Origin: Novosphingopyxis baekryungensis DSM 16222
GTDB lineage: Bacteria; Pseudomonadota; Alphaproteobacteria; Sphingomonadales; Sphingomonadaceae
Assembly (NCBI RefSeq): GCF_000420305.1
Contig: NZ_ATUR01000008.1
Location: 124,001-188,000, forward strand
DNA: 64,000 bases
Direction: 5' to 3'
A model generated the notes under the pieces. It had not been told where the DNA came from. It saw only the letters and a program-made list of their open reading frames with translations, and ran no database searches. The translations under genes and the position numbers were made by a program. This document shows positions 35,225 through 45,700 of the stretch, in pieces (positions within the stretch are counted from its first letter, which is position 1; each line of letters opens with the position of its first letter).

Positions 35225-36459
35225 ACATCGTCCGCGCTGATCAGTTCCGCGCGGTCCAGCTCGCCGGTCATGGAGGCGACCACCGTCGCCACCGTCGCGT
35301 CGCCGCTGACATTGGTGACGGTGCGCATCATGTCCATGATCCGGTCCACCCCGGCCACGAAGGCGATCGTTTCCAGCGGCACACCCACCGTGCCGAATAC
35401 CAGCGCCATCATGATCAGGCCTGCGCCCGGAATACCGGCCGCACCGACCGCGCCGAGCGTGGCGGTGATCGAGATCATGACATAATCGGTCCAGCTGAGG
35501 TCCACCCCGAACACCTGCGCACCGAACAATGTGGCGAGGCCCAGATACATGGCGGTGCCGTTCATGTTGATGGTCGCGCCCAGCGACAGCACGAAGCTCG
35601 ATACGCTTGGGGATACGCCCAGATTGCGCTCGGCACAGCGCATGGTGACGGGCAGCGTGGCGTTGGACGAGGCGGTGGAATAGCTCACCGCCATGGCATC
35701 GATGATCCCGCGGAAGAAATCGCGCACCGGCAGCTTGGCCATGAACTTGATCATCGCGGAATACATGACGAAGATGATCAGCAGACAGCCGAGATAATTG
35801 AGCCCGACCAGCTTGGCGAGCGCCAGCAACGCGTCATAACCGAGATTGCCCGCCACCCAGGCCATCAGCGCGAACACGCCGAACGGGGTCAGCTCCATCA
35901 CGATGATGGTGACTTTCTGCATCACGATGGAGCCGGAATCGAAGATTCTGGCGACCGGCTGGCCGTCTTTCTCCGCCATCAGAATGCCGATGCCGATCAG
36001 CAGGGCAAAGACGATCAGCGGCAGCACGTTCACGTCCGCCATCACCTGCACCGGGCTTTGCGGCACGATGGAAAGCACCATCTCGCGCCAGCCTTCGCCG
36101 GACGGTTCGGGCACCGGCCCCATGTCGATATTGCTGGTATCCACGCCGATGCCGGGCTGGATCAGCGTGCCGAGCCCCAGCCCCAGCCAGACGGCAATCT
36201 GGCCGGTAACGACGAAGATCAGCATCGCCCGCCCGCCGACCGCGCCCAGTTTGCGCAGATCGCCGATCGCGGCGACGCCGGACACCAGCGAGAAGAAGAT
36301 CAGCGGCACCACCAGCATCTTGATCGAGGCGATGAACACATCGCCGATAATCTTGATGCTTTCCGCTTCCGGACCCCAGAGGAGGCCGGTGACGATACCC
36401 AGGATGAGCGCGGCGATGACCCGCTGCCAGAGCGGAATCCGAAACCATGTCTTCAGCAT
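35221..36459 (-). CDS. Dicarboxylate/amino acid:cation symporter (DAACS family)
   Basis: A 412-residue inner-membrane symporter of the GltP/DctA type, taking up dicarboxylates, glutamate or aspartate with protons or sodium. Signatures are KMLVVPLIFFSLVSGVAAIGD, the serine-rich hairpin STASSNATLPVTM, NMNGTAMYLGLATLFGAQ with the NMxGT cation motif, and GAAGIPGAGLIMMALVF. The final region VAGVDRIMDMMRTVTNVSGD carries the substrate-binding Asp/Arg/Asn. GGGAGGG stands 9 bases before the ATG. The stop overlaps the end of the parE remnant by 4 bases. It sits back to back with the glutamate dehydrogenase gene, possibly a glutamate-use pairing. Confidence 0.92.
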   Translation of the reverse strand: MLKTWFRIPLWQRVIAALILGIVTGLLWGPEAESIKIIGDVFIASIKMLVVPLIFFSLVSGVAAIGDLRKLGAVGGRAMLIFVVTGQIAVWLGLGLGTLIQPGIGVDTSNIDMGPVPEPSGEGWREMVLSIVPQSPVQVMADVNVLPLIVFALLIGIGILMAEKDGQPVARIFDSGSIVMQKVTIIVMELTPFGVFALMAWVAGNLGYDALLALAKLVGLNYLGCLLIIFVMYSAMIKFMAKLPVRDFFRGIIDAMAVSYSTASSNATLPVTMRCAERNLGVSPSVSSFVLSLGATINMNGTAMYLGLATLFGAQVFGVDLSWTDYVMISITATLGAVGAAGIPGAGLIMMALVFGTVGVPLETIAFVAGVDRIMDMMRTVTNVSGDATVATVVASMTGELDRAELISADDV

Positions 36460-36623
36460 TGCAACGCGCCCTCCCTTGGCCGGTGCCGGACGCTAGCGGT
36501 GACCGGTGCCACTATCAAGATATCCGCATCGCGCAGCATGTTGGAGGGGGTTGAGTAACAAAATTACAAGGCGCATAGCGGGTCCAATAATGATGCTGAC
36601 AAGCAAGGACGACGAGGAAAAGC

Positions 36624-39600
36624 ATGGCTGACGGCGAACAGACGCGATCCGAACAGGGGGACGTCGATCCGGCGCTTCTCGATGCCCTTGGCAGTGCCTT
36701 CCGGGCCAGCGCCCTGCCGGGCGAGGACGAGAATTTCGACGATGAGGCCTGCCGCGCCGCCGCCGCCTTCACGCTGAACACCGCCGCCGAACGCAGCCAG
36801 GCAGAACCACAGGTCGATACCGCCAGCCTGACCGGGGTGGACGGCCTGCGCATGATGCGCCTTGCGATCATCAATGACGACATGCCTTTTCTGGTCGACT
36901 CGGTGGCCAACGCCATCGCCGCGCAGGGCATTGCGATCTACCGGCTGATCCACCCCGTCCTGACGGTGGACCGGACGGCATCGGGCCAGCTGCAGGCCAT
37001 CCGGCAGGGCCGCGAGGGGCCGGACCGGGCCGAAAGCTTTATCTATATCGAGATCGAGCGGGTGGACGCCAAGCAGCGCCGCGCGCTGGAGGCGGATCTG
37101 CGCGCCGTCCTGCGCGATGTGCGCGGCGCGGTGGACGACTGGCTGAAAATGCAGGTAGCGATGGGCGAGGATGCCGATCAGCTGCCCGACGGCGATGGCA
37201 GCGCCCTGCTGCGCTGGTTCCTGGATCGCAATCTCACGCTGGTTGCGCATGAAGAGATCGACCGCAAGGGTACGCGCGCCAACCGCCTCGGCATTGCCCG
37301 GGTGGACGATGCGCCGATCCTGTCCGACGAAGCGCGCGAGCGCGCGTTCAAATGGTTCGAGGAAGGCAAGGGCGTGCCCCTGCTGATGAAATCGAACAGG
37401 GTTTCCAACGTGCACCGCGCCGTGTTGCTCGATCTCGTGCTGACTCCGTTGCGGGATGGCACGACGATCACCGGCCTGTCCTTGCATGCCGGGCTGTGGA
37501 CGAGCGCCGCCCTCGCCACCCCGCCCAATCGCATTCCCGTGCTGCGCGCGCATCTGGCCGCGCTGATGGACAAATTCGGGTTCCATCCATCAGGCCACGC
37601 CGGCAAATCGCTGAGCCATGCGCTCACCAGCCTGCCGCATGATCTGCTGATCACCTTCCCGCTGGCCGATCTGGAACAGATCGTGCTGACCAACATGTCG
37701 CTGTCGGACAGGCCGCGCCCCAAGCTGCGCACGGTACGCTCTCCGCTGGGCCGGCATTTGTTCGTGTTCGTCTGGCTGCCGCGCGATGACGTATCGACCT
37801 CGATGCGCCGCTCGATCGAAACGATGCTGACCAACAGCGCCGACGGCAGCATCCTGAGCTGGTCGATCTCGCTGGAGGACGGACAGGTCGCCCTGCTGCG
37901 CTTCACGCTGAACCTGTCTGACCGCAATGCCGAAATCGACGATGACAGCCTGGACACCAAGCTCAAGCGGATGGTGCGCGGCTGGCAGCCTGCCGTGGAA
38001 TCCGCGCTGGCCGAGCGGATCGACGAGAAGCGCGCCGCCGCCCTGTCGCTGCGCTATGCCGATCTGTTCGGCGTCACCTATCGCAGCGCCTATAATCCGG
38101 GCGAGGCCGCGGCCGATATCCTGAGACTGCACGCGCTGGACGGGGAAACGCGCCGCGCCGCCCGCCTGTACCGCCTGGAGGGCGATGGCGACGACCAGCT
38201 TCGGCTGAAAATCTATCATCTGGGCGGGGCGCTGCCACTCAGCGATGCCGTACCGGTGCTGGAGGATTTCGGCTTCGTCGTGCTGGGTGAGATTCCTTCC
38301 GCGCTGGGCGATGGCGATTTCGCCTATATCCATGATTTCCTGCTGGCCGTGCCCGATGCCGCCAAGGCCGAGGCGCTGATTGATCGCGCCGACACCATCG
38401 AACGCGCGATCACGGCGGAAATCGACGGGCTGGTGGAGAACGATCCGTTCAACAGCCTGATCATCTCGGCCGCGCTGGAGCCGGAGGGTGTGGTGTGGTT
38501 GCGCGCCTGGTTCCGCTATCTGCGCCAGACCGGCATGAGCTATTCCATGCAGACTGTGATCGACAGTCTGGCGCGCGCCCCGGCGATCACCCGGCTGCTG
38601 GTCCATCTGTTCCGGGTCCGTCACGACCCCGCGTTCGAAGGGGATCGCGACGCCGAAACGGCCAGCGCCAGCGATGAGATCGACCAGTTGCTGCTGAACG
38701 TCGCGGCGATCGATGAAGACCGGATCCTGCGCACGCTGCGCGCGGTGGCGCTGGCGGTGCTGCGCACCAATGCCTTCGCGCCGAGCAGCGCCGAGGCGCT
38801 GGGCTTCAAGATCGACAGCCATGCGATACCGAGCCTTCCGGCGCCGGTGCCATGGCGTGAGATCTTCGTCTATTCGCCGCGTGTCGAGGGCATCCATCTG
38901 CGCGCCGGGCCGGTGGCCCGCGGCGGCCTGCGCTGGTCCGATCGGCGCGACGATTTCCGCACCGAGATTCTGGGCCTGATGAAAGCGCAGCGCGTGAAGA
39001 ACGCCGTGATCGTGCCGACCGGCGCCAAGGGCGGCTTCTTCCCCAAGCGCCTGCCCAATCCGGCCGAAGACCGCGATGCCTGGCTGACCGAGGGCACGGA
39101 ATGCTACAAGATCTTCATCCGCACGCTTCTGTCGATCACCGACAATATCGTCGATGATGCGGTGGTGCATCCCGAAGGCGTGGTGATCCACGATGGCGAA
39201 GATCCCTATTTCGTGGTCGCCGCCGACAAGGGCACGGCCACCTTCAGCGACACCGCCAATGCCATCGCCATCGAACGCGGCTTCTGGCTGGGCGATGCCT
39301 TCGCCAGCGGCGGCAGCAATGGCTATGACCACAAGGCCATGGGCATCACCGCCAAGGGCGCGTGGATTTCCGTGCAGCGGCATTTCGCGGAAATGGGCGT
39401 GGACGTGCAGGAAGAGACCGTACGCGTCTGCGGCGTGGGGGACATGTCCGGCGACGTGTTCGGCAACGGCATGCTGTTGTCCAAAGCAATCAAGCTGGTT
39501 GCCGCGTTCGACCATCGGCACATCTTTCTGGATCCCGATCCCGATCCGGCAAAAAGCTGGAACGAGCGCAAGCGCCTGTTCGATCTGCCCCGCTCCAGCT

Positions 39601-41297
39601 GGGAAGATTATGACAAGAAGCTGATCTCCAAGGGCGGCGGCGTGTTTGCCCGGTCGGACAAGAGCATCGCCATCAGCAAGCAGGTCCGCGAGATGCTGGG
39701 CCTCGAGGATGAAAAGGTCGATCCGGCCACGCTGATGTCCGCGATCCTGAAGATGAAGGCGGACCTCCTCTGGTTCGGCGGCATCGGCACCTATGTGAAG
39801 GCCAAGGCGGAAAGCTCCATCGATGTGGGCGATCCGGCGAACGATCCGATCCGCGTCAATGCCGAACAGCTTGGCGTGAAGGTGATCGGCGAGGGCGCCA
39901 ATCTGGCGGTCACGCAGGCCGGGCGCATCGCGTTCGACCTTACCGGCGGACGCATCAATGCCGATTTCATCGACAATAGCGCCGGCGTGGATTGCTCCGA
40001 CAAGGAAGTGAACATCAAGATCGCGCTGAATACCGAGTTGCGCGCGGGCACGCTGAAGGATGACAAGCGCAACGCGCTGCTGAAATCCATGACCGATGCG
40101 GTCTCCGAGATTGTGCTGGAGGACAACCGGCACCAGGCGCTCGGCATTTCCATCGCCGAGAATGACGGCACCGAGGGGCTGGGCAGCTATATCCGGCTGA
40201 TCGAAACATTCGAAGGCGAAGGCAAGCTGGACCGCGTGGTCGAGGGACTGCCCGGCAATGAGGAACTGCTGCGCCGCGGCCAGGATCAGGGCGGCATGAC
40301 GCGCCCCGAACTGGCCGTTCTGCTGGCCACGGGCAAGCTGGCGCTGCAGGACAGCATCGAAAGCACGCTGAAGCTGGACGATCCGTCGCTCGATTCGGAG
40401 CTGCTTGCCGCCTTTCCGGAGGCCATGCGGGACAAGCATCGCCAGGCGATCATGGAGCATCGTCTGCGCGGTGAGATCATCGCCACGCGGATCGCCAACC
40501 GCATGGTGAACCGTCTGAACATCATCTACCCGTTCGAGCTGGCCGAAGAGGAGGGCTGCTCGCCCGGCGATGTCGCCAATGCCTTTGTGGTGGTCGAGCG
40601 CCTGTTCGGGCTCAACGCTATCTGGCAGGATCTGGACGAACGGCCGATGGACGAGAAAGTCCGTCTCAACATGTTCGATATGCTGGCGCTGGCCGCCCGC
40701 TCCCATATTGCGGATTTGCTGCGCACCGAGCATGCAGCAAAACCGGTCGGCGCGATCGTCGGCGAACTGGCGGACAATGTCGGCCAGCTCACCGTGGATG
40801 TCGATGAGCTGCTGTCCAGCCGTGCCTGCGATCAGGCGCGCGAACAGACCGAGCAAATGGTCGCCAATGGCGCACCACGCGAACTGGCCGAGCAGGTGAC
40901 CCATCTGTACAAGGCAGACGGAGCCATCGGCATTGCCGATCTGGCGCATCAGCGCGATATTCCCGCCCGCGATGTCGGTGCGGCCTTCATCAAGATCGGT
41001 GACATGCTGAATCTTGGCTGGGCCCAGACCACCGCCAACCGGATGATGCCCGCCGACCCGTGGGAGCGCTTGCTGGCCGCCGGGCTCGCGCGCGATTTCC
41101 AGCAGATGCGGCTGGAATTCCTGCGCCGGGCGCGGTCCAAGGATCTGGAACAGTTCGTCGATAACTGGGCGCAAGGCCGCGAAGACCGCATCGCGCAGTT
41201 CCGCAGCCTTGTGGAGCGCGCGCAAAAGGTGCCGATGGCCAGCGTGCCGATGATGGCGCAGATTGCCGGACAGGCACGCGTGCTGCTGGGGCGCTAG
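36624..41297 (+). CDS. gdhB: NAD-specific glutamate dehydrogenase, large (180-kDa) type
   Basis: A very long GDH of the GDH-180 class, 1557 residues, that oxidises glutamate to 2-oxoglutarate. The N-terminal half (about 1-750) holds ACT-like regulatory segments (DDMPFLVDSVANAI near residue 90). The catalytic core contains RGGLRWSDRRDDFRTEILGL and the lysine motif PTGAKGGFFPK near residue 800, followed by GVGDMSGDVFGNGMLLS of the NAD-binding fold and VIGEGANLAVTQAGR. The C-terminal domain (about 1200-1557) is typical of the class. The start at 36624 has GAGGAAAAG upstream. Extensive antisense frames are GC shadows. Confidence 0.96.
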   Translation: MADGEQTRSEQGDVDPALLDALGSAFRASALPGEDENFDDEACRAAAAFTLNTAAERSQAEPQVDTASLTGVDGLRMMRLAIINDDMPFLVDSVANAIAAQGIAIYRLIHPVLTVDRTASGQLQAIRQGREGPDRAESFIYIEIERVDAKQRRALEADLRAVLRDVRGAVDDWLKMQVAMGEDADQLPDGDGSALLRWFLDRNLTLVAHEEIDRKGTRANRLGIARVDDAPILSDEARERAFKWFEEGKGVPLLMKSNRVSNVHRAVLLDLVLTPLRDGTTITGLSLHAGLWTSAALATPPNRIPVLRAHLAALMDKFGFHPSGHAGKSLSHALTSLPHDLLITFPLADLEQIVLTNMSLSDRPRPKLRTVRSPLGRHLFVFVWLPRDDVSTSMRRSIETMLTNSADGSILSWSISLEDGQVALLRFTLNLSDRNAEIDDDSLDTKLKRMVRGWQPAVESALAERIDEKRAAALSLRYADLFGVTYRSAYNPGEAAADILRLHALDGETRRAARLYRLEGDGDDQLRLKIYHLGGALPLSDAVPVLEDFGFVVLGEIPSALGDGDFAYIHDFLLAVPDAAKAEALIDRADTIERAITAEIDGLVENDPFNSLIISAALEPEGVVWLRAWFRYLRQTGMSYSMQTVIDSLARAPAITRLLVHLFRVRHDPAFEGDRDAETASASDEIDQLLLNVAAIDEDRILRTLRAVALAVLRTNAFAPSSAEALGFKIDSHAIPSLPAPVPWREIFVYSPRVEGIHLRAGPVARGGLRWSDRRDDFRTEILGLMKAQRVKNAVIVPTGAKGGFFPKRLPNPAEDRDAWLTEGTECYKIFIRTLLSITDNIVDDAVVHPEGVVIHDGEDPYFVVAADKGTATFSDTANAIAIERGFWLGDAFASGGSNGYDHKAMGITAKGAWISVQRHFAEMGVDVQEETVRVCGVGDMSGDVFGNGMLLSKAIKLVAAFDHRHIFLDPDPDPAKSWNERKRLFDLPRSSWEDYDKKLISKGGGVFARSDKSIAISKQVREMLGLEDEKVDPATLMSAILKMKADLLWFGGIGTYVKAKAESSIDVGDPANDPIRVNAEQLGVKVIGEGANLAVTQAGRIAFDLTGGRINADFIDNSAGVDCSDKEVNIKIALNTELRAGTLKDDKRNALLKSMTDAVSEIVLEDNRHQALGISIAENDGTEGLGSYIRLIETFEGEGKLDRVVEGLPGNEELLRRGQDQGGMTRPELAVLLATGKLALQDSIESTLKLDDPSLDSELLAAFPEAMRDKHRQAIMEHRLRGEIIATRIANRMVNRLNIIYPFELAEEEGCSPGDVANAFVVVERLFGLNAIWQDLDERPMDEKVRLNMFDMLALAARSHIADLLRTEHAAKPVGAIVGELADNVGQLTVDVDELLSSRACDQAREQTEQMVANGAPRELAEQVTHLYKADGAIGIADLAHQRDIPARDVGAAFIKIGDMLNLGWAQTTANRMMPADPWERLLAAGLARDFQQMRLEFLRRARSKDLEQFVDNWAQGREDRIAQFRSLVERAQKVPMASVPMMAQIAGQARVLLGR

Positions 41298-41442
41298 GGG
41301 TACGAGGCCCCAATTACCTGCAGCCTGCGCGCATTCAAGCCGTTTGCGCCGGTTGCCGTGACATTGCCGGGGAAGGACGGCGCTGGACCGTGGGGATACG
41401 CGATGGCGGCGGTGCGCTAGAAACGCTCCGCCGCACCGGTTC

Positions 41443-42723
41443 CTACACCAGCATATCCACCAGATGGATGGTCACGCCCACCAATCCGCCGACCAGCGTG
41501 CCGTTGATGCGGATATATTGCAGATCGCGCCCCACCGCGGTTTCCACGCGATCGGTGATCGTGCGCGCTTCCCAGCCGCGTACGGTATCCGACACGAGCC
41601 GCACGATGTTGTCGCCATAGGCCGAGGTCGTGCCGGTGATCGCGCGGCGCGCGAAGCGGTTGACCTGGCGTTTGAGCAGCGGATCTTCCTGCAAGGTGCG
41701 GCCCAGTTGCGACAGCGCCTCGCCCAGCTTGCCCGCCATCGCCGCATCGGGATCGCGCGCGGCGGAAAGCAGCGCGGCCCGCGCCTGCTCCCATAGCCCG
41801 TTGATCCAGTCCGACACCGCCGGATTGTTCAGCATTTCCTGCTTCATGCTGGCCACCCGCGCGGCCATGGCCGGGTCATGCACCAGATCGTCGGCCAGCC
41901 GCGCCAGCCCTTCCTCTATCCGGGCGCGCAGCGGATGATCAGGGTTGCCGTCCATATCGATGAGCAGCTTCTGCAATCCGCTGATGATGGCATTGGCCAG
42001 CGTCTCGTCCAGCCCGGTCCAGCGCAGCACGCTATTGGCTTTCTCATGCACCATGTTGCGGATCAGATGTTCATTGTCATCCAGCGTCAGTGCGGCCCAG
42101 CGGATGCCCGCGCTGATCAGCGGCAGATGCCGTTTGCTGGCGATCATCGCGCCGAGCATCTGGCCAAGCAAAGGCGCCACATCGAGCTTTTCCAGCTGCC
42201 CGCGCACCGCCGTCTTGGCCATGCCGCCCAGCCGGCCATGATCCAGCGCCTCCAGCGCATCGCCGAACAGGCGGGAGGCACCGCGCCGCATGCGCCCCTC
42301 GCCGGAGCTTGGATGGGTCAGAAAACGCCCCGCCGCGCCGGCCACGTCGATCCGGCGCAGCCGCCGCGCAACCACTGCAGGGATCAGGAAATTGTCCCGC
42401 AGGAACGCCGCCAGCGTCTCGCCGATCCGGTCCTTGTTGCGTGGAATGATCGCGGTGTGGGGAATCGGCAGGCCGAGCGGGTGACGGAACAGCGCCGTGA
42501 CCGCAAACCAGTCGGCCAAGCCGCCAACCATCCCGGCTTCTGCAAAAGCGCGGACATAGCCCCAGGCCGGGTGCCATTCTTCGAACGATCGGGCGAGGAA
42601 GAATACCGCCGCCATCAGTACCAGCAGCGCCGTGGCAAGGCGGCGCATGCGCTTGAACGCCGCCAGCCGTTCCGCCTCTGCCAAAGTGCCGGCGAGCGGC
42701 GTGGATCGACCGATGGGCTTCAT
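41443..42723 (-). CDS. DUF445 (YjiN-like) inner-membrane protein
   Basis: A 426-residue protein of the DUF445 family. After a first span (LATALLVLMAAVFFLARSF) comes the hallmark FAEAGMVGGLADWFAVTALFRHPLGLPIPHTAIIPRNKDRIGETLAAFL. A long helical middle follows, and a final hydrophobic segment at YIRINGTLVGGLVGVTIHLVDMLV. The function of the family is unknown. ATG 42723 is chosen; 42750 would add nine residues. The 145-base stretch 41298-41442 between this gene and the GDH end holds no gene. Confidence 0.85.
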   Translation of the reverse strand: MKPIGRSTPLAGTLAEAERLAAFKRMRRLATALLVLMAAVFFLARSFEEWHPAWGYVRAFAEAGMVGGLADWFAVTALFRHPLGLPIPHTAIIPRNKDRIGETLAAFLRDNFLIPAVVARRLRRIDVAGAAGRFLTHPSSGEGRMRRGASRLFGDALEALDHGRLGGMAKTAVRGQLEKLDVAPLLGQMLGAMIASKRHLPLISAGIRWAALTLDDNEHLIRNMVHEKANSVLRWTGLDETLANAIISGLQKLLIDMDGNPDHPLRARIEEGLARLADDLVHDPAMAARVASMKQEMLNNPAVSDWINGLWEQARAALLSAARDPDAAMAGKLGEALSQLGRTLQEDPLLKRQVNRFARRAITGTTSAYGDNIVRLVSDTVRGWEARTITDRVETAVGRDLQYIRINGTLVGGLVGVTIHLVDMLV

Positions 42724-42795
42724 GGCCCATGGCCTAGCCCAGCCGGGCAAGCCTTGCCAAGCGCGGCGATGGACCGGCGGAAACCGGCCAATGGC

Positions 42796-45700
42796 CTATT
42801 CGGCCGGCTGAACACCATCCTCCAGCGCGCGCGCACGATCCCGATCGACCTGGACCGACCGTTCGCGATCGCCCGGCTTGTAGGTCAGCATCTTGCCGAA
42901 CCAGCCGCCCATGCGCTTCTCGATACTGTCCGCCAGGCTGAAACTGGCCGGCACGATCAGCAGCGTCAGCAAGGTGGAGAGCACCAGGCCGCCGATCACC
43001 ACCGTGCCCATCGGTGCGCGCCACGCACTGTCGCCGGACAAGGAGAGCGCGGTCGGGACCATGCCTGCTGTCATCGCCACAGTCGTCATCACGATCGGCT
43101 GGGCGCGTTTGTGTCCGGCCTCCATGATCGCTTCGAATTTTTCCTTGCCGCTATGCAGCTCCTCCAGCGCGAAATCGATCAACAGGATGGAATTCTTGCC
43201 AACAATGCCGAGCAGCATCAGCAGGCCGATATAGACCGGCATCGAAATCGGCTGACCGACGATCAACAGCGCGATCAGGCCGCCGAGCGGGGCCAGCAGC
43301 AACGACCCCATATTGACCAGCGGAGACATGAACCGCTTGTAGAGCAGCACCAGCACGGCAAACACCAGCAGCACACCGGCGATCACCGCGATGATCACAT
43401 TGGTGATCAGCTCACCCTGCCATTCCTGCGCGCCGAACGCCTCATTGCTGACGCCTTGCGGCAGATTGGTCATGATCGGCAGCGCATTGATCTGCGCATA
43501 GGCCGTGCCCGTCACCACATCCGGCGCCAGATCCGCGCCCACGAACACGCGGCGTTGCTGATTATAGCGCTGAATGGTGGTGGGACCGGAGCCGAAGCGC
43601 AGATCGGCAATGCGCGACAGCGGCACGGAGCCACCGCGCGCCGTCGGCACGGGCAGATTTTCAATCGTGTCCAGGCTTTCGCGCGATGTCTGCGGCAGCA
43701 TGACGCGGATCGGGATCTGCCGATCGGACAGGGAGAAGCGCGCCGCGTTCTGGTCGATCTCCCCCAGGGTGGCGATGCGGATGGCCTGGCTGAGCGCCGC
43801 CGTGGTCACACCGAGCGAAGCGGCCAGCTCGGCGCGCGGCGTCACGATGAGTTCTGGCCGCTTCAGATCAGCCGCAATGCGCGGGCTCTGTACGGTCTTC
43901 AGCCCCTGCATCTGCTCCACCAGCGTGGCTGCGGTCCGGCTGAGCAATTCCGGGTTGGTGCCGGTCAGCATGACCGATATTTCACGGCCTGTGCCACCGC
44001 CGCCGCCGTTTTGCGCGCCGAACGACACACGGGCGTCGGGAATGTTCTGCAGCAAGGCCGTCGTTTCGCGCTCGAACTCGGTAGAGCTTCGTTCACGATC
44101 GGGTTTCAGGTTCACATAAAGCGAGGCATTGCCCTCACGAACGCGCTCGAGCGCCAGGTCCACCTCGGGTTGTTCGTAGAGGATGGCGGCCACACGGTCG
44201 GCCACGGCCTCCGTCTGCGCCAGGGTTGTACCGGGCACCATTTCGATCTCGACTCGGCTGTCGTCGCTGTCGATATTGGGTTCGAACTGCTGCGGGATGG
44301 TCATCAGCAGGACGACGGTAACCACCAGCGCGACGCCGGCGATCATCGTCATCCAGACCCGGTGGTCGAACAGGCCGCTGACCAGCGAGCGCATGCGCCC
44401 GCCACGCGCGGCAAAGCGCTTTGCCCCGCTATCGTCCAGCGACCAGCGCAGCACGCTCATATACCGGTCCATCAGCCAGCCTTCGCCATGCGTGGCGTGG
44501 CCCTTGGCCTTCAGGAAATAGGCCGCGACCATGGGCGTGACCATGCGCGCGACGGCTAGGCTGATAAGCACGGCGACCACCACCGTGATGCCAAAATTCT
44601 TGAAAAACTCGCCTGAAATGCCCGGCATCAGACCGACCGGCAGGAACACCGCGACAATGGAAAAGGTGGTGGCAACCACGGCCAGACCGATCTCGTCGGC
44701 CGCATCGATCGACGCCTGATAGGCGGATTTGCCCATGCGCATATGGCGCACGATGTTCTCGATCTCCACGATCGCGTCATCCACCAGCACGCCCGCCACC
44801 AGACCGAGCGCCAGCAGCGACAGGAAATTGAGGTTGAACCCCAGAAGATCCATGAACCAGAAGGTGGGGATGGCGGACAGCGGGATGGCCAGCGCGGAAA
44901 TCAGCGTGGCCCGCCAGTCGCGCAGGAACAGGAACACCACGACGACGGCCAGCACGGCCCCTTCGATCATCGCGTGGATCGAGCTTTTATACTGATCCTT
45001 GGTGTAGCCGACGGTGGAGAAGAGCTGGACCACCCTGATGCCCGGATTTTCCTCCTCGATCTTTTCGATCTGCTTCAGGGCATCGTCATACACCGACACG
45101 TCGGACGCGCCGCGCGCGCGGGAAATGGCGAAGTTCACCACTTCCTTGCCGCGCAGCTTACTGATCGAGCTGCGTTCCGAATAGCCGTCCGATACCTGTG
45201 CGACATCGGACAGGGTGATGACGCGGCCATCGCCGAGCGGAATGCGGGTTTCGGACAAGGCAAAGGCATCGTCCGCATTGCCCAGCACGCGCACCGACTG
45301 GCGCGATCCGGCGATCTGGGCGCGCCCGCCGGCGGCATCGATATTGGTCTGGCGCAGCGCCGCGTTGATCTGCGATGCCGTGACGCCGAGCGCCTGCATG
45401 CGCGGCAGATCGAGCACCACGCGGATTTCGCGATCGACTCCGCCGAAACGGTCGACTTCGGCCATGCCGTCGACCGAGAGCAGCCTTTTGGCCACCGTGT
45501 CGTCGATGAACCAGCTGAGCTGTTCCAGCGTCATGTCATCGGCCTGCACCGCAAAAATGCCCAGCGGGCCACCGCCGGTCACGTCCACCTTGGTCACCCG
45601 CGGCTCGATGATGCCATCCGGCAGCTGGCCGCGAATCTGGTCGATCGAGTTGCTGACCTCGTTCACCGCCTCGTTCGGATCGATGCCGATCTCGAATTCG

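Noticed and set aside
36563-37586. Minus-strand 340-residue frame over the start of the glutamate dehydrogenase gene
   Set aside because: Antisense to conserved GDH sequence and without family similarity.
37590-41225. 1211-residue minus-strand open frame opposite the glutamate dehydrogenase gene
   Set aside because: It lies wholly over a clear coding gene, is rich in His, Gln, Arg and Asp, and has no recognisable domain. Long antisense frames follow from GC-biased third positions.
41878-44559. 893-residue plus-strand frame over the DUF445 and RND genes
   Set aside because: It spans two minus-strand genes of certain family and has shadow-type composition.
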